Assembly (NCBI GenBank): GCA_003290165.1
Contig: QNQO01008300.1
Coordinates: 62,001-126,000, forward strand
Length of the DNA: 64,000 bases
Direction of reading: 5' to 3'
Source: Berberis thunbergii
Taxonomy: Eukaryota > Streptophyta > Magnoliopsida > Ranunculales > Berberidaceae
The notes beneath the pieces were generated by a model. That model searched no databases, was not told the origin of the DNA, and saw only the letters and a list, made by a program, of their open reading frames with translations. Both the position numbers and the translations under genes were made by a program. Of this stretch, positions 20,461-33,274 are shown in pieces (positions within the stretch are counted from its first letter, which is position 1; every line of letters starts with the position of its first letter).

Positions 20461-23400
20461 ATCTTCCCGCAAATCACTAATGCATATTTTATTAACCTAA
20501 ATTAATAAGGTGATAAACCCTACTTGTTATACCGCAAGTGCACGAATGTCTAACTAGAAGACAATGACAAATACGGGTCGATCCCCGAGGATTGAAGACC
20601 ACAATCGAATTCTAAAATCTATTCAAACTAATCTAAAATGGGGGTTACAACAATTGAACATTCCTAAATTAACAAAACTAAATTGAGCCACAAAAAATTT
20701 AATTAATAAGATAATTAGAAAGTGATTCGAAGCATCGAATCCACCACAAGTTCTTCGAGAGTTGTTTAAGTAACCTAAATTATTGTTTTCGAGAAGCATT
20801 ACAACTAATCTAAGGCTTAATTCAAATTAACAATTAATTTTAGCAAAAGCCTAAACCCTTAGCATTGAGTGTCTTTCTACGACACACGCAATCATAGGCA
20901 ACGATTGTGATTTCGCGAAATTATACAAAATTTTGCAGAAATTTTTGTTTTTTTTTTAAAATTAACAAAAAGAAAAAGGGCGAGAGAAAAAATTACATTT
21001 TTAGGGTTTTTCATGAAATTTGGGGTTTTTTTCGTAAAAAAAAAAAATAATACCAAACCAACTACTAAAATTTACATTTTTTTGAAATTTTTGGATTTTT
21101 TCCTAAATTTTGAGTTTTTTTTTCTAATTATAATTTATTATAATTATTTATTGATTTTTGAAACCATCCCTTAATTTCCTAATTATCACTTCTTCTACTT
21201 ATATATTGATTTTTTAAACTAGCCCTTGATTTTCTAATTATACGTATTTTAGTTTCATTTAATGTGTTTAATATATTTATTTACTTGCATATTATTTTTT
21301 TTATATATTTTCATTTTTCCTAAAAAATTTAACGTTTATTCTTTACACACCTAAACATTTCTCAAAATATTTCTTAAAATCAAGAAACCGAAATTAACTC
21401 GAAAAATGAAAACACAATCCTTGATCACAGGTTTAACATAATTAATTAAAATATGTTTCGAATATCAACAAAGAGTACTCTAACTACCGACTAGTCTAGA
21501 TATTATACCGGATATAATAAGTGAAAACAATTTATCAATATTAAGAAATTAATTGTATTTTACACCGAAGCATAGAGTAAACAAAAATTTTAATGCAACA
21601 GATCTAGAAACTCATAGTTTCATCTTCTCCTCGGCGTGGGGTTTAGACACCCATGGTGGTGGTGAATTTGGCGATTACATAATGGAGCTCCATTATTTCC
21701 TCACGTGGGTGTATTTTGGTGGATCTGACTGAAATCTTGGATGTGAATAGCTGGTGCAAATAGTAGAAGGCAGCACGTGGTGGTACTGAATAAAAAAGTT
21801 GGGTGCCAATAGTCAAACCATTTTGAAAAATAGTTTCTTCCCTCCAAAATTTCTTCTTACTCCTCACGTCTTCCCTACATCTCTTCTTCCACGAGTTGCT
21901 CCTATTTGTTGTTGGTAAGCTTGCGAGAAAGAGATAAAAGGATGAAAGGGAAACGAGAAAGTAGGGAGCAAGAGAGAGGAAGATCAGGGCGTGATGGCGA
22001 GGTGGAGAAGAAGAAGATGAACAAGAAGGGGTTGTGCCGATTTGTTGTCTCTTTCCCTATGTCTACAGTTGGTGGCAACGTGATGGTGTTTCTATCTGTG
22101 AAATTTGTGGAGGTGGATGGTGGGAGGAGAAAATTGTGACAATGTGGTGGTGGTGTGAAGGCGAGCGACGAAGGTCTCTATGTCTCTACCAACAGATGAT
22201 GGAACAATGGAAGGGCGGCTGGAAAAAAGGGAAGGAGAAAAAAGGCATGAAAGGAGAGAGTTGAAAAATGGGGGGAGAAATGTGTGTGGCAGGATGGAGA
22301 ATAAAAATTTAGGAATTTAGGTTAAAGCTTGGGCTTGGGTTTAGGTTAAGATGGGTTCGGGTTTAATTGTTCTTCCTAATTCTACCCGTCACTGTCACTT
22401 TGTACCACTTCGGGCAAGATCTTCAAAATTCGTCGCACTAAGGCGATTTCATCGTTTAAGCTCTAATTCCTGCCAAAAACTTAAAAACGAAACAATTATA
22501 ATAAATACAATATTTGAAATACAAACAAATAAAAATTTGAAAATATTTTATGTAATGATTATGTGAATATCAAATACCTCCAAACCTATATTTTGCTAGT
22601 CCTCGAGCAAAAAAAAAATCCTAACTCACTTTTGCAGGAATCATTAGGATCACTTACCTTAAACATGCAACAAGGCTTTGAATCCCTAGATTACCTCTAG
22701 TGGACGAGTTATAGTCTCATGAGGGTTTCCAAAAATATTACCCACAAACATTACTGACTCAATCAGTTTCAAAAACATGGTCACTCTTATTTATTTTCCT
22801 CGGAGTAGTCATCTAATTGTCAGAAATTTCAATAAACAACTAACATTGTCACAGTCATATCAATAGATTTTAACAACAATTTGATAGTATCCAAAGGTTA
22901 AATGAATTTCATCAATCATTCTCAACTCGAAGTGTGTGTGTGTGCATTGCCTCATCAACATAACTCTCCATTTCACAAGGGAGACACGACTAGATAACCT
23001 TTATAAAGTACGTTTCGACTACAAATCTATCTTGTCACTCAGAAATGAATTACCCTGAGATTGGTTATTTATCACTCAGCCTAAATGTGAGGAAAAATTG
23101 GTTATTTATCACTCAGAGTATATGTGAGGAAAATAGTAAATTTTGGAAACATAAACATCTACATATAATTATCATGAAAAAACAAACTTTCCAAATAATG
23201 AAACGAATATGATCTCATGGACAGGAAACAATTAATTTGAGAATATTGAATCAAACACGTAGTTCTTGTTTATTCAATCTCCACATCTACGAACCGAACA
23301 TTTACTTAAGATTAATCAAGTTTTTATTAGGTTGTAATGGGGCTAATATTATGGCTAACAATAATGAAAAATGACATTACAAGAATTCTCTTTTCTTTTT

Positions 23401-24878
23401 TTTAAAGCATCAATTTTTTTTTCAACGGCATGCTTTTCCCTTTTGTAAAATGAAACATTTAAGTATTGAGGATTCATGGAATATTTAGTTTCAGCTATTT
23501 CTATTTGCCCCTTCCAAAAATTGGGTAAGGATAAAAATAATATGGGGTATTACTCCATAATTGGAGTAGGTAATGGAGATGGGGTTTCCAAAGAAAAAGG
23601 CTACTAAAATGCCCAAAGGGTTGCAAACAAATATTTATTATTGGGTAGGCTAAAAGGCTAAAGAATGGTTCAAAGAAAAATAATGCCTATATCACTTCCT
23701 AAGCTCGGTATTATGACATCTCAACTAAATAAACCAAGAAGTTTTAGTGTAATAATTCAATTTTAATGTCATTCTCAAAGTAATCAACAAAGAAATAAGA
23801 ATAATGAGATAATCAACAAGATCATACGGACTCAAGAAAAATCATAGTTTATTTAATAACCGCCTCAAGAAAAATATAATGGCTCGAAACTCACAAGTGT
23901 TAAGTCTCTACTATTATTCTAAGGCTTTCTGGTTAATATCTTACTCATCAACTTCAAATTATGCTAACTTGGGTTATAGTGCAAGACTAGTCAAGTTGAA
24001 AAATCTCATGAAATATATTTAACTTAAAGATAATATCAAACCTTATGTTCCTATTAATATATCATTGTGACAAGTGATAGCATGTATCTCTCAAATTTAA
24101 AAGCATACTTGAAAGCACATTCTCTTCATTGGAAATGAACTTCAGATTTTGAATGCATTTTCAAATCAAAAAAAAAATTTCACACAATTATGATAATAAT
24201 CTATGTATTCAATGGAGATTAAGTAGAATACAGTAGTCAATCAGTATTGTTGTGAAATACATTTCAGTTATAAAATTTGAAAAAAAATGCACAAAAAATC
24301 ATAATCCCCACCCCCAAACCTAAACCAAACATTGTCCTCAATGTATAAAAATAAGGATCACGATGAATGAAGGAAAAGGAAAAGGAAAAGATGAGGGTTA
24401 GAGTGATATTACCATGGTGAAATTTTTACCAATTTCGACAAAATCATCCACCAATGAATGCTGAAAAACATAAGAACTGTGGACTCGTCATGAGAAATTG
24501 ATAAAAACACATACATGACACAAAAGAATGCATAAACGAAAAAATTACATATACTAGTTGTGAGTCAAAATTGTAACGGGGCAAACGAGTATGAGTGAAA
24601 TGCAACTAGAAAAAACTCAAAAATAAATATAAACTAACCATAATGACACAACTGTAGCCGAGTTGCATCCCATGAGCGTTTGGTTTAGTCGTCAGCCTTA
24701 CGTGTATTCTTCCTCACCAATGATGTACCATAAAATAAAGATAAAGAACATAACAAACACCCTCCCCTAAACCTAGATAGTTAGTCAACGATGTTCACTA
24801 GATCATATAGCAACAACCTATGAAGTTAAGGATCAATCCAACAAATATTAACAACCACATGCGGCACAACAGACACTA
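20461..24878. other. non-coding, probably retrotransposon-derived
   Basis: No gene recognised. ACCGCAAGTGCACG...GGGTCGATCCCCGAGGATTG (about 20530-20600) is a sequence commonly met in plant retroelement-derived repeats. Two stretches around 22590 and 24310 (GCTAGTCCTCGAGCAAA; CCAAACATTGTCCTCAATG) resemble each other and the untranslated parts of large gypsy elements. 20930-21350 is extremely AT-rich. 21900-22260 is a purine-rich low-complexity block whose open frames look meaningless. Confidence 0.4.
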
Positions 24879-24904
24879 ACACACTACACCAAAAATGGTC
24901 ATTA

Positions 24905-25220
24905 GCAACGGTTTTAAACCGTGGGGGTAACCCATTGGCACGGCTTAGAACCGTGGGCTGTAGAGGCGTCGCTAAATCCTCAGTAACGGCTAAAAATCGT
25001 GGCAAAATATATGTTAGTCACGGCTTAAAACCGTGGCAAATCCTAACTACGGTTATAAGCCATTGCAAAGGTTTTAGCCACGGTTTTAAGCCGTGGCCAA
25101 TCCTAGCCACGGTTATAAGCCGTGGCCAATCCTAGCCACGGTTATAAGCCGTGGCAAGTCATGGCCATGGCTTTGAGCCATTGCAATAGTTAGCCACCGT
25201 TTTAAGCCGTGGCAAATTTT
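24905..25220. repeat. CACTA left subterminal repeats
   Basis: About ten copies of a 20-bp palindromic motif, (T)AGCCACGGTTTTAAGCCGTGGC or close variants, spaced every 25-40 bp. Each copy can fold on itself. Such arrays are the binding sites of the CACTA regulatory protein in characterised elements. Confidence 0.8.
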
Positions 25221-25715
25221 TTTTTTGCTATCAAATGATTTTTTATTACATCTTATAAGTTTTATTTCTATAAGATAAAATTTTAATGTGCCAAACTTAA
25301 ACGAATAGAGGCAAAGTAATGTAATTAATAAGATTATACAATTACATCAAATGTGCCAAACTTTGTTTCATGCTGTGCACTTTTTGTCATTTGTCAGTTG
25401 ACCAGATTATACAATTACATCAAATGGTCAAAGAATATGCAATACATTTATTCCCATGGACTTGCCCGAAGAGAAAGCTTGAAAGCACCCATGCAGTTGA
25501 ATGCAATAGCAAGAGCATGATAGCACACTGCAGTTTGAAAAAGCTATCATCATGCAAAATTGTCAGGTTCTACAAACTTCAGGCTTGCTTGGCCTTTTCT
25601 CAACTGGCATCCAATCCAAAACTTAGGATGGGTCTGTCTTACAGGAGTAGTTTCCTTGGGAATATTAACACGAACTAAAGACTCTAAGACACAGTGACAA
25701 AGACAATCATCTTAC

Positions 25716-26069
25716 CTGTTGCTGGAGTGAAAGGGTGACATCTAGGCAAACTGCCTGGACTGCTTGCGCATGAGGTGGTTGTGAGCTATATATTTTTTCT
25801 GCAAGACGAACAGCTCCAGCAACAAGCTTTGATCCAGAAGGAAAATCAAGGCGTGGATGTACTCCGGTAAAATCCAAGAAGAGCCTTTGGAAATTCCCAT
25901 GTTGGGCAGTACAAGTAACTGACACAAATAAATCAGTAAGAACAACAGATTTGTCCCCTGGGCCACAATACTTGATGCCACTAAGGCATTCATCTTTCCT
26001 TTGAGCTCTAACCAAAATTTCTCCAATAGTTGCAGTTGCCACAGCCCCTTTAGCATACAACAAAAGTTT
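25716..26069 (-). pseudogene. captured exon, 118 codons, gene not recognised
   Basis: A clean exon-like block. Acceptor TTTAG precedes 26069 and donor CAG|GTAAGA follows 25716; exactly 354 nt stay open in one frame. The product begins KLLLYAKGAVATATIGEIL and includes CLSGIKYCGPGDKSVVLTD, NFQRLFLDFTGVHPRLDFP and AEKIYSSQPPHAQAVQAV. It looks like a conserved intracellular protein, perhaps a helical-repeat type, but I cannot name it. It is the last fragment in the minus-strand series within the CACTA element. Confidence 0.6.
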
Positions 26070-27108
26070 CTAAAGTAGTAAAGTGAGAAGAAAAATTGTA
26101 AAGATCATAAGAAAATGGAATACATGTTATTCTATGCAGAGTTTGTGATGACTAGGTGTTGCTTTGGGTGTTTTCAAGCATAAGGGAAGAGGAAGACATT
26201 GTGTCTTTATGCCATGATTTGGGGTACTTGGCTAGAAATAAACAATCAAATAATCAGGTTTTGGTAACTGCAAGGGACCGGTTGACTGTGACAGGAATGA
26301 GTATCTTATGATCCATCTTTTCTTCTTTATTTGTTACACATTGCTAGTTATTTGAACCACTTCTGCAATCTTTGTTATAATGAACAGAGCATGAAACACA
26401 ATGGCGAATGGGGTTCACTTCGAGTACTTTCTAATCAATTGGGAGTGTTTAGTAACACTAGAAATTCCAAGAAATACTGCTAACAATTCCATGGAATCTA
26501 TTTGATCAGAGTCTCATAAATAACTTCAGTTTTTACTTGAGACATTATCCTTGAATGGCCAGGTTGAAAACGATACCTATTTTCTGCTCTATCAAAGTCA
26601 AAATCCCTAAACGTAATACTCCTCCCAAAATCCATCAAATCATATTTTCATATGCACTTTCTTATATCCTTCTTCATGAACTTAATACTCAGTGTGAGGA
26701 GAAGCTTGACTAATTCAAGCTTGTTCATACAGCAAACAGCCACACATAGGAGTCCCTATTTTCGAGACAATCTACCCTAGTATTGTTTTCTTCCACCTGA
26801 TCAGACTATAAAAGAGAAACTTTAAAAGGGCCATTTTGTCACATAGGAGTCTCAACAAACAAATAATTTCTTCCAACATAATAATTTTTTCAACTATATG
26901 ATTTTTCTATGATATATCAAACAATTAAGTACCTAGTGATTCCTATCTTATAAAACATATGCAAGACTTTATTCAAGAACTTTAAGAGACATTAAAACCA
27001 GGCTTAAGAGGATGGACATCTAGTAATCAGATAGGAAAAGATAGGAAACACTTCCAATTAAATCAAGTTGTACAGAACACAGTAAAAATGAAGAACCATT
27101 GAGCTTAC

Positions 27109-27409
27109 CTGCCGCTTTGTATCTGTAAGGGTAAGACCATCAGAAGGACATCTAAGAGCTTGCTCCAGAAGTTGGGCGAAGTAAGTTGAAGACACAGAGT
27201 CCAAGTTTGTGTCTGCTACATATGTTTTGAGAAAAAATGCTTCAAATGATTTCTGAATGGAGATAGACTCCTCAGCCTTAGCCAATGCCTCTTCACAGTG
27301 ACCAGTGTCATACAAAATCCATCCTTCATAGACAAGCCTTTCATGCTCAGACCTAGAGTGATTTCGAGCCAATCGCAAACTGCGCATCGCAACCTTTTGA
27401 CAATTCAAC
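27109..27409 (-). pseudogene. captured exon of an ETO1/EOL-like TPR protein
   Basis: A 301-bp exon with acceptor ATATAG and donor CAG|GTAAGC. It encodes LNCQKVAMRSLRLARN, SEHERLVYEGWILYDTGHCE, EALAKAEESISIQKSFEAFF and LLEQALRCPSDGL. This matches the C-terminal TPR region of ETO1 and its EOL paralogues, the BTB-TPR adaptors that bring type-2 ACC synthases to CUL3 ubiquitin ligases to limit ethylene synthesis. Only this exon is present, without the BTB domain, so it cannot encode the adaptor. The TTLTDTKRQ end differs from the usual GLRKGQ, suggesting a shifted splice site or mutation. Confidence 0.8.
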
Positions 27410-28280
27410 CTATATTTGGCAATTAAAAATGGATTAAAATGTTGAACAAATAAAATTACTAGTAAAAAGTTCAAATTTAAAAATAAAACACACTTCCTAT
27501 TATAAACATCCCTTACTTCATAAGAGAAAACTTTATCATTTTTAAGTTCTAAATATAGAAAATCATCAGTGCTACACTAAATAGATGGAGAGAAAAACAG
27601 GAAGAAGAAAAAAACAACGTTAACAAATATATACCCTCTATTATGGGGGAAAAACTAAGTAAAAGTTTAAGAATGAAATATGTACCAGCAACACAGATAT
27701 TTTAGAACCTTCGAAAGATAATAATCTCAACAGAGCAAAGCCAAAAACTGAACACAAGTTTAAAGAATTGCAACATTTTCCTAATTTAATGCATTGCACT
27801 TACAATATAGTACAATTCAATGAAAATATTGAGAATAGCCAAAACATAAATAAGATGTTCAAGGATGAGCCACATGGAATTGGTAGTAGACTCTTTTTTT
27901 TGGGCAAGGTAAGCTAGACAATAAACTCCGTTTCTTTTGAGAGAAGTATTATTATGTGCAGTAATACTGAATCCAAAGCTAGGGAGCTGACGTTTTTTCA
28001 GGAGATGAGCATTGACGTGTTTATATATATAACAATCATTCAGAACATAAGGATTAAATTGAACAAAAAAATGCTTATTATAATCAATAATAACAAAGTT
28101 GGGTCATCAATCAAACTTATTGAATTTCAAGAAAGAGTTTCAGCAACTTACAAAGGCTTTAAATGCAGATTTTAGAGCAGACATTTTCATATATACAACA
28201 TCCTGCAGAATGCAAAAAAATCCACATATAAACAACTTAAAAGGTCATTGTAAAACATATGTAAAGTAAAGGTAATGTAC

Positions 28281-28356
28281 CTAAGGACCAGATATCTGAT
28301 TTAGTACCATAAGGAATATCAAAGAGAAGTTTAGGGCACATATAGGTTGGAGTTCA
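28281..28356 (-). pseudogene. captured exon of a NEK-type protein kinase
   Basis: A short exon (acceptor CTAG, donor TTAG|GTACAT) reading [20 protein letters not shown] then IWSLG. It covers the kinase activation-segment end (the 'PE' of the usual CPE is K here) and the DxWSLG of subdomain IX. The [20 protein letters not shown] form is characteristic of plant NIMA-related kinases, which act on microtubules. One exon only; non-functional. Confidence 0.75.
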
Positions 28357-29154
28357 CTAGCTACTACTAATAATATGCAAAAGATGAAAACCAAGATCAT
28401 AGGAGATCTTTTTACCATTAAATTGTTATTGATAAGCATATCTCTAAATTCTTTTTCCTTTAGTTATCTTCTTATATGTTTTCCAAACAATTTAGTTATT
28501 TATTTTATCTTGCAATTTGCAGGTTATTGAGAGGTTGTTGTAACATTCAACCCTATTGGTTTTATGGAGTTTCTTCTTGACTTGCTTTTGAATTTTTGGA
28601 GTGGTGCTAGATTCCTTTATTGACATTTGCTCCTCATGAAGGAAGAGTTCCACTCTTAACATTGCCTAGCGGCTAGCTTAGAATCTTGCTCTGCCTAGAA
28701 AACTTTGGGGAAATGTCTCTCACCTGAGTACATAATGTACTTTTCTTTTCATGAGTATTTAGAAGAAGAAGTGTGCTCTTAGACTTGATTAAGGTTTACA
28801 CCTTGAAAAACTAAAATATCTTAGATAAAGGGACTCATTCTCCATGGGATTAGTTAGGAAGTCAATTGGCACCTAGCTATAAAAGTGTCGTTGGACATGG
28901 AGTGTACGAGTACACCTCTCTTTGTAGATGTTTTAAGTGGTATGAGGATCACGAGATATCCTTGAACATGACAAACAATTTTTTTCCAAACCAAATAATT
29001 GAAAAGTGCAATGGATATGCAACACTAGTACAAAGACTGAGAAGGCATGTTAAATAGTCATAACTTGAAGAGCAAAATTGTGTGATGTGCATGCCTTTGG
29101 TGAGTAGAAACGTAAGCAAGAAATGATATGCAAAGTGCCAGCTGGTATTATTAC

Positions 29155-29288
29155 CTTTTCCTCATTGCGCTGTTGAGCACTTCGTATAAGCATGTTTGCA
29201 AACATGTCAACTTTCTTGGAGACTTCTTCAATTGTGCGAGCATTTGTCCCAAAAATAGAATCGCTGCAAATTTTTGTGTGGTAACCCA
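29155..29288 (-). pseudogene. captured exon, gene not recognised
   Basis: 134 bp between acceptor ACTCAG and donor AAAAG|GTAATA. One frame reads KICSDSIFGTNARTIEEVSK, VDMFANMLIRSAQQRNEEK, a helical, charged stretch that looks genuinely coding. I cannot name the family; it may belong to the same donor gene as a neighbouring fragment. Confidence 0.45.
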
Positions 29289-30798
29289 CTGAGTCAAAAC
29301 ATATAAGACTGTTGTTAGAAGTTAGAACTAAACAAGTAACGGGATGATTGTTCCATTCATGGTTTTTGCTCTTAGTTCTACATAATTATATTGCATATTG
29401 CATCAAATTAAAATATATTCTTTAACAACATTACCTCCTAAGAAGTTTAGAAAAGTTCACTTTTTGTTTTGCAAGGCAGATGATGTGGAAGACATGGATT
29501 AGAATATGAAAAATCACAAACAACAAAAGAAAAAAAAAACTAACAGCAGAAGAAAAAAAAAGCAACAGAGTGCATCAGAACAGACCACTCTATCAAAACA
29601 GAGCGTGATGTCCAGTGTATTGTAGCACCGAAAAAAACTAGACAGAGCGGCTCCAATTCTTAATGTCTTGAGCTGGCAACAATGGCTCGTGCATGCATCA
29701 ATTTTGTGGGTAGCTTCTCAGTAACTTATGTAGAAATTGCCTACAAAATTCAATCTTTTGTGTAAATCTTGAATAGCAGTAAAACAGTTCCAACAGATGG
29801 CACATTGTAGTTCAACTGAAGGATTTCAAAATTAACCCTGAAGCATGGATACTAATTGTTCAACTATTTGGAAAATACTACAATAAAATTAGATCAAGAG
29901 CTTTATCCAAGAATAGTCGTCAATAAGTTAGATAACAACAACATGGATACTAATTGTCAGACACGTTGGCCAGAAACGAGACACTTCAAGTTAATGTCAA
30001 AACCCTGCATATTAACATCAAAACGACACACAAGAGAACATAACACAAGCTTGATCAATCTCTTACTGCAACACCCACACACAAAAACAGAGCAAATCAA
30101 TGAAACCCAATACAAGAAAACAACTCATTTTCATCCAAACATATAACATAAAACTGTTATGATTGGAGCAAAAATATAACATCATTCAACAAGAAGAGAT
30201 TACAATACTTAGACCTCATTATCTCAGTCTAGTAAACCAAGGAAAAAAGGTACAAGGCACAAATCTCCATATTTCAGTGACTACTGGGGCAGTTCAGACC
30301 GCCCCAGTTGTAATTTGAACAGCCTATATATGTGCAAAAATTTCGACATTTTTATTGGTCCTTGACCACCCCATGCATATAAATCAGTCGTACATGTGAA
30401 ATAGGTTTTTTGTGATAGCCTATCCACTTCATCAACACAATAAATTCTGTATATTTCTTTATTAACACTTGTAGAGCAAACAATCAGAATTGGGGGTTAA
30501 GACGACAAGCTAATGGTTTTTGATTGATTATGAGTTGGAGATGATGGAAAGATTATAAGCAAGGAAGGTTGACTTTGGTATTGGTTTCTGTGCAAAAGGG
30601 CTATCATAGTGACAAAAAAAAACCAATCAAATAGTTAATAAGGGAAATAAATCCTTAAATTTTGTCTTGTTTTCATACATATATGTCGCAACAAAAAAAA
30701 ACCAATCAATTATAGTTAACTTATCTTTATAAAGCTAATATCTCATTACATAACCAGCAGGGAATGACTAGAATAAAGTTAATGCTTGCATACCTGAC

Positions 30799-30931
30799 CT
30801 GCTCCAATATCAAAATAAGTTCCAAAACCCTCCCTGCTGTATCAACAAGCTACATAACCACAAACAAATTTACCTTCTTCACTGATTTTGCAGTAAACCA
30901 TTTAGCAGCTGGTGATGATGGGGTTTGTAAC
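30799..30931 (-). pseudogene. captured CPSF100 exon plus an adjoining unidentified exon
   Basis: The lower part (30799 to about 30849) reads LVDTAGRVLELILILEQ and ends at a donor (CAG|GTCAGG). This matches the conserved metallo-beta-lactamase-fold segment of CPSF100, the inactive partner of the CPSF73 endonuclease in mRNA 3' end formation. Just 24 bp upstream a second exon-like block (about 30868-30931; acceptor TGCAG, donor AAG|GTAAAT) reads LQTPSSPAAKWFTAKSVKK, which I do not recognise. The spacing is too short for a normal intron and probably marks a capture junction. Confidence 0.65.
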
Positions 30932-31331
30932 ACTGCATCATATCAACCAGTTTAGACCTAAGTCATAGTAAGAGCGAAGGAAAAATATGCAACCTCTTTC
31001 AAAGAATACACAAGACAGGGGAGGTACAAAAGAAAAGATGTTTACACTATAAGTACAAAAAAATAAAATAAAGAACAGATTCAAACTAGCTTATATGATC
31101 TCTATTTAAACATAATTTTTTAGCTTATATGACATAACAAGAATTATTTGCTTGCTTTATTTGCTTCCTTGCATAAAATTTAAAAGAAAATGAACCAAAG
31201 AAACAAGAAGCTAGTAAGAGCTGCTTGCTATAGCAAGCAAGCTGATCAAGTTAGACTACCACGTTTAATTACATGAATAGAAACTTAAGTAGCATCATAA
31301 TTACATCCAAGAAGTTCATGGGGCTCCCGGT

Positions 31332-32341
31332 CTAATTGATAACATCCAAACAAACAGTGCCTGACCTGATATTTGAAACCCAATGAAACATTTTCAGTTA
31401 TAACATTTCTCTTTACGTAGATCGACAAATCACAACCACTTGAAATTAACTCAAAACTGAAACACGGCGTTTTAAAATTCAATAGGCTTACATCTCATCA
31501 ACATTTGGGTGGTAGATCTTATTAACAAATCCAATTGATGGAGATTTGTAGGGATAATGATCAGGGAGCTCTGCCCTTATCCTCCATACCCCTCCATGAT
31601 AAGGACCTGCCAAGACCCATTAACAGAATAAACCAATCCCTCTGTGTAAACTGCAAATACCACATCCAACCCACAAGCAAAATGGACATTGAAGAAATGA
31701 AGTAAACAACTAGTCTACAGGTGATGCCACCATATAGAAAGACCATGTTATCATGGACTCAAATGCACAAAACCATTAGATTAAAAATGAGGTTCTAGTA
31801 TTCTACAAGACTTTAACATACTTTGAAAATTCAAGAAATCAATCTAATTGAAAAGTCCATAACTTTGCCCCCACCAGTACAGAAAAGCATCCAATAGTGA
31901 TCAACATGATTGAATCAAAACATCAAATACCCACAAAGCTTTGAATATCTACTCAAGATCAACATGATTAATTGACACAAAACTTCAAAAACAACAACTA
32001 CCCATTACTCAGAGACTAAAACACATAAAAAATATCAAATTTTTACTAAGAACAAACCAAAGATGAAACATAAAGTCAAAAGTTTTGATGATTTACTGTC
32101 ACTAGGTCCATTGAAATCCACATAGAACTCTTGCATGCCATCGTTGATCATCTCCACCTTGTAGTCACTCCTCATCCTAATTGATTGAACAAAAAAGGGT
32201 TAAAAAAAATTTAGTCTTTAAAACACAAAAAAAAAGACATCAAATACACACAATTAGAGAAGAAAAAGAACTGGGTATTAGAGAAATTAGACTTTACAGT
32301 TTCATCAAATCCATCTCTCGGCGTTTGCTTGGAGAAGACAT
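31332..32341 (-). pseudogene. captured UBC4/5-type ubiquitin-conjugating enzyme (E2), exons 1-4, stop at codon 91
   Basis: Four exons join in phase: 32341-32298 (ATG; MSSPSKRREMDLMKL), 32176-32097 ([20 protein letters not shown]), 31606-31492 ([27 protein letters not shown]) and from 31365 (SGTVCLDVIN). The start, the HPN motif and the catalytic cysteine at codon 85 are all in place, as in plant UBC4/5/6 E2s. Codon 91, Gln in the family (VINQTW), is TAG (31332-31334), and the sequence degenerates soon after. The C-terminal third is missing. E2s pass ubiquitin from E1 to E3-bound substrate; this copy could at best make an inactive fragment. About 120 bp of upstream leader or promoter sequence also seems to be included. 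Confidence 0.9.
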
Positions 32342-33274
32342 GATTTCTCTTCTCAGTGTTTGTGCTCTCTCTTTCGGTGGTGCTATTAGACGATAGAGAA
32401 AAAGATGAGAAAAGAATAGAAGAGAAAAGAGAGAAGGAGATTAGCACACAAGTTTGAGACAATATTGAGTGAAATGTCAGGACTATAAATAAACACAAAT
32501 TTCATTTCAATTTAGTTAGTCAAGGGGCTACACTTTCAAGGATTCATCCACTTAGGTGTGCTTACTACTTTTGACATACTCAACGTAAAAAGAAAATGTA
32601 GTTGAAGGTAAACTTTTCATTAGAATTGTCAAAGATAAACTCATAACTGCAATTTGCAGCTCCACTCTACCCATCAGAGATCCAAAAGCTGAAATATAAT
32701 TGAAAACACCCATACTGAAGTAGAGAACATTGATAGTCTCTCCAATCTAACGTTCGTACGTCCTATTCAATGCAGTATTTAAAGCATGTTTGGTATCATG
32801 TTCATTTCATAGAACGTGAAGAAGCTATCATGTACATTATGTGATACACTTCATTAAGACTGCTAACATGAAAAGTTAAAACTTGTTTTGTTCCTCTAAT
32901 CAAACATCTTCCAGTTCTACAAGCAGAATAAGAAATTGCAACAATACAAGATCATTGTTTTAGTACATGAATGCACATGAAGTAGTATTAACACATATAT
33001 AAATAAACAAAAATGCTAGAAAACTTTGCAACCAGGTAATCTCGAAAAAATGATAAAATCCCAAAACCTGGTTCCCTAGCCTCGCTCATAAATAAAAGAT
33101 ATTACTTTCAGTCATTTCACCACATCAAGGGGAACTAAAACATGATTAAATTTGATAAGGCAGAATCTTTAACTAACACAGTTTTTTGCAGTAACTACAT
33201 TAATAACAACACTCAATCAAAAGAAATGTTCTGCCCCAATAAATATTCTCTCCAAAGAGATTTAAACAACTTAC

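Noticed and set aside
21906..22264. Two overlapping plus-strand ORFs rich in Arg, Lys and Glu
   Set aside because: They lie in a purine-rich low-complexity block where stop codons are rare, and neither reads as a known protein.
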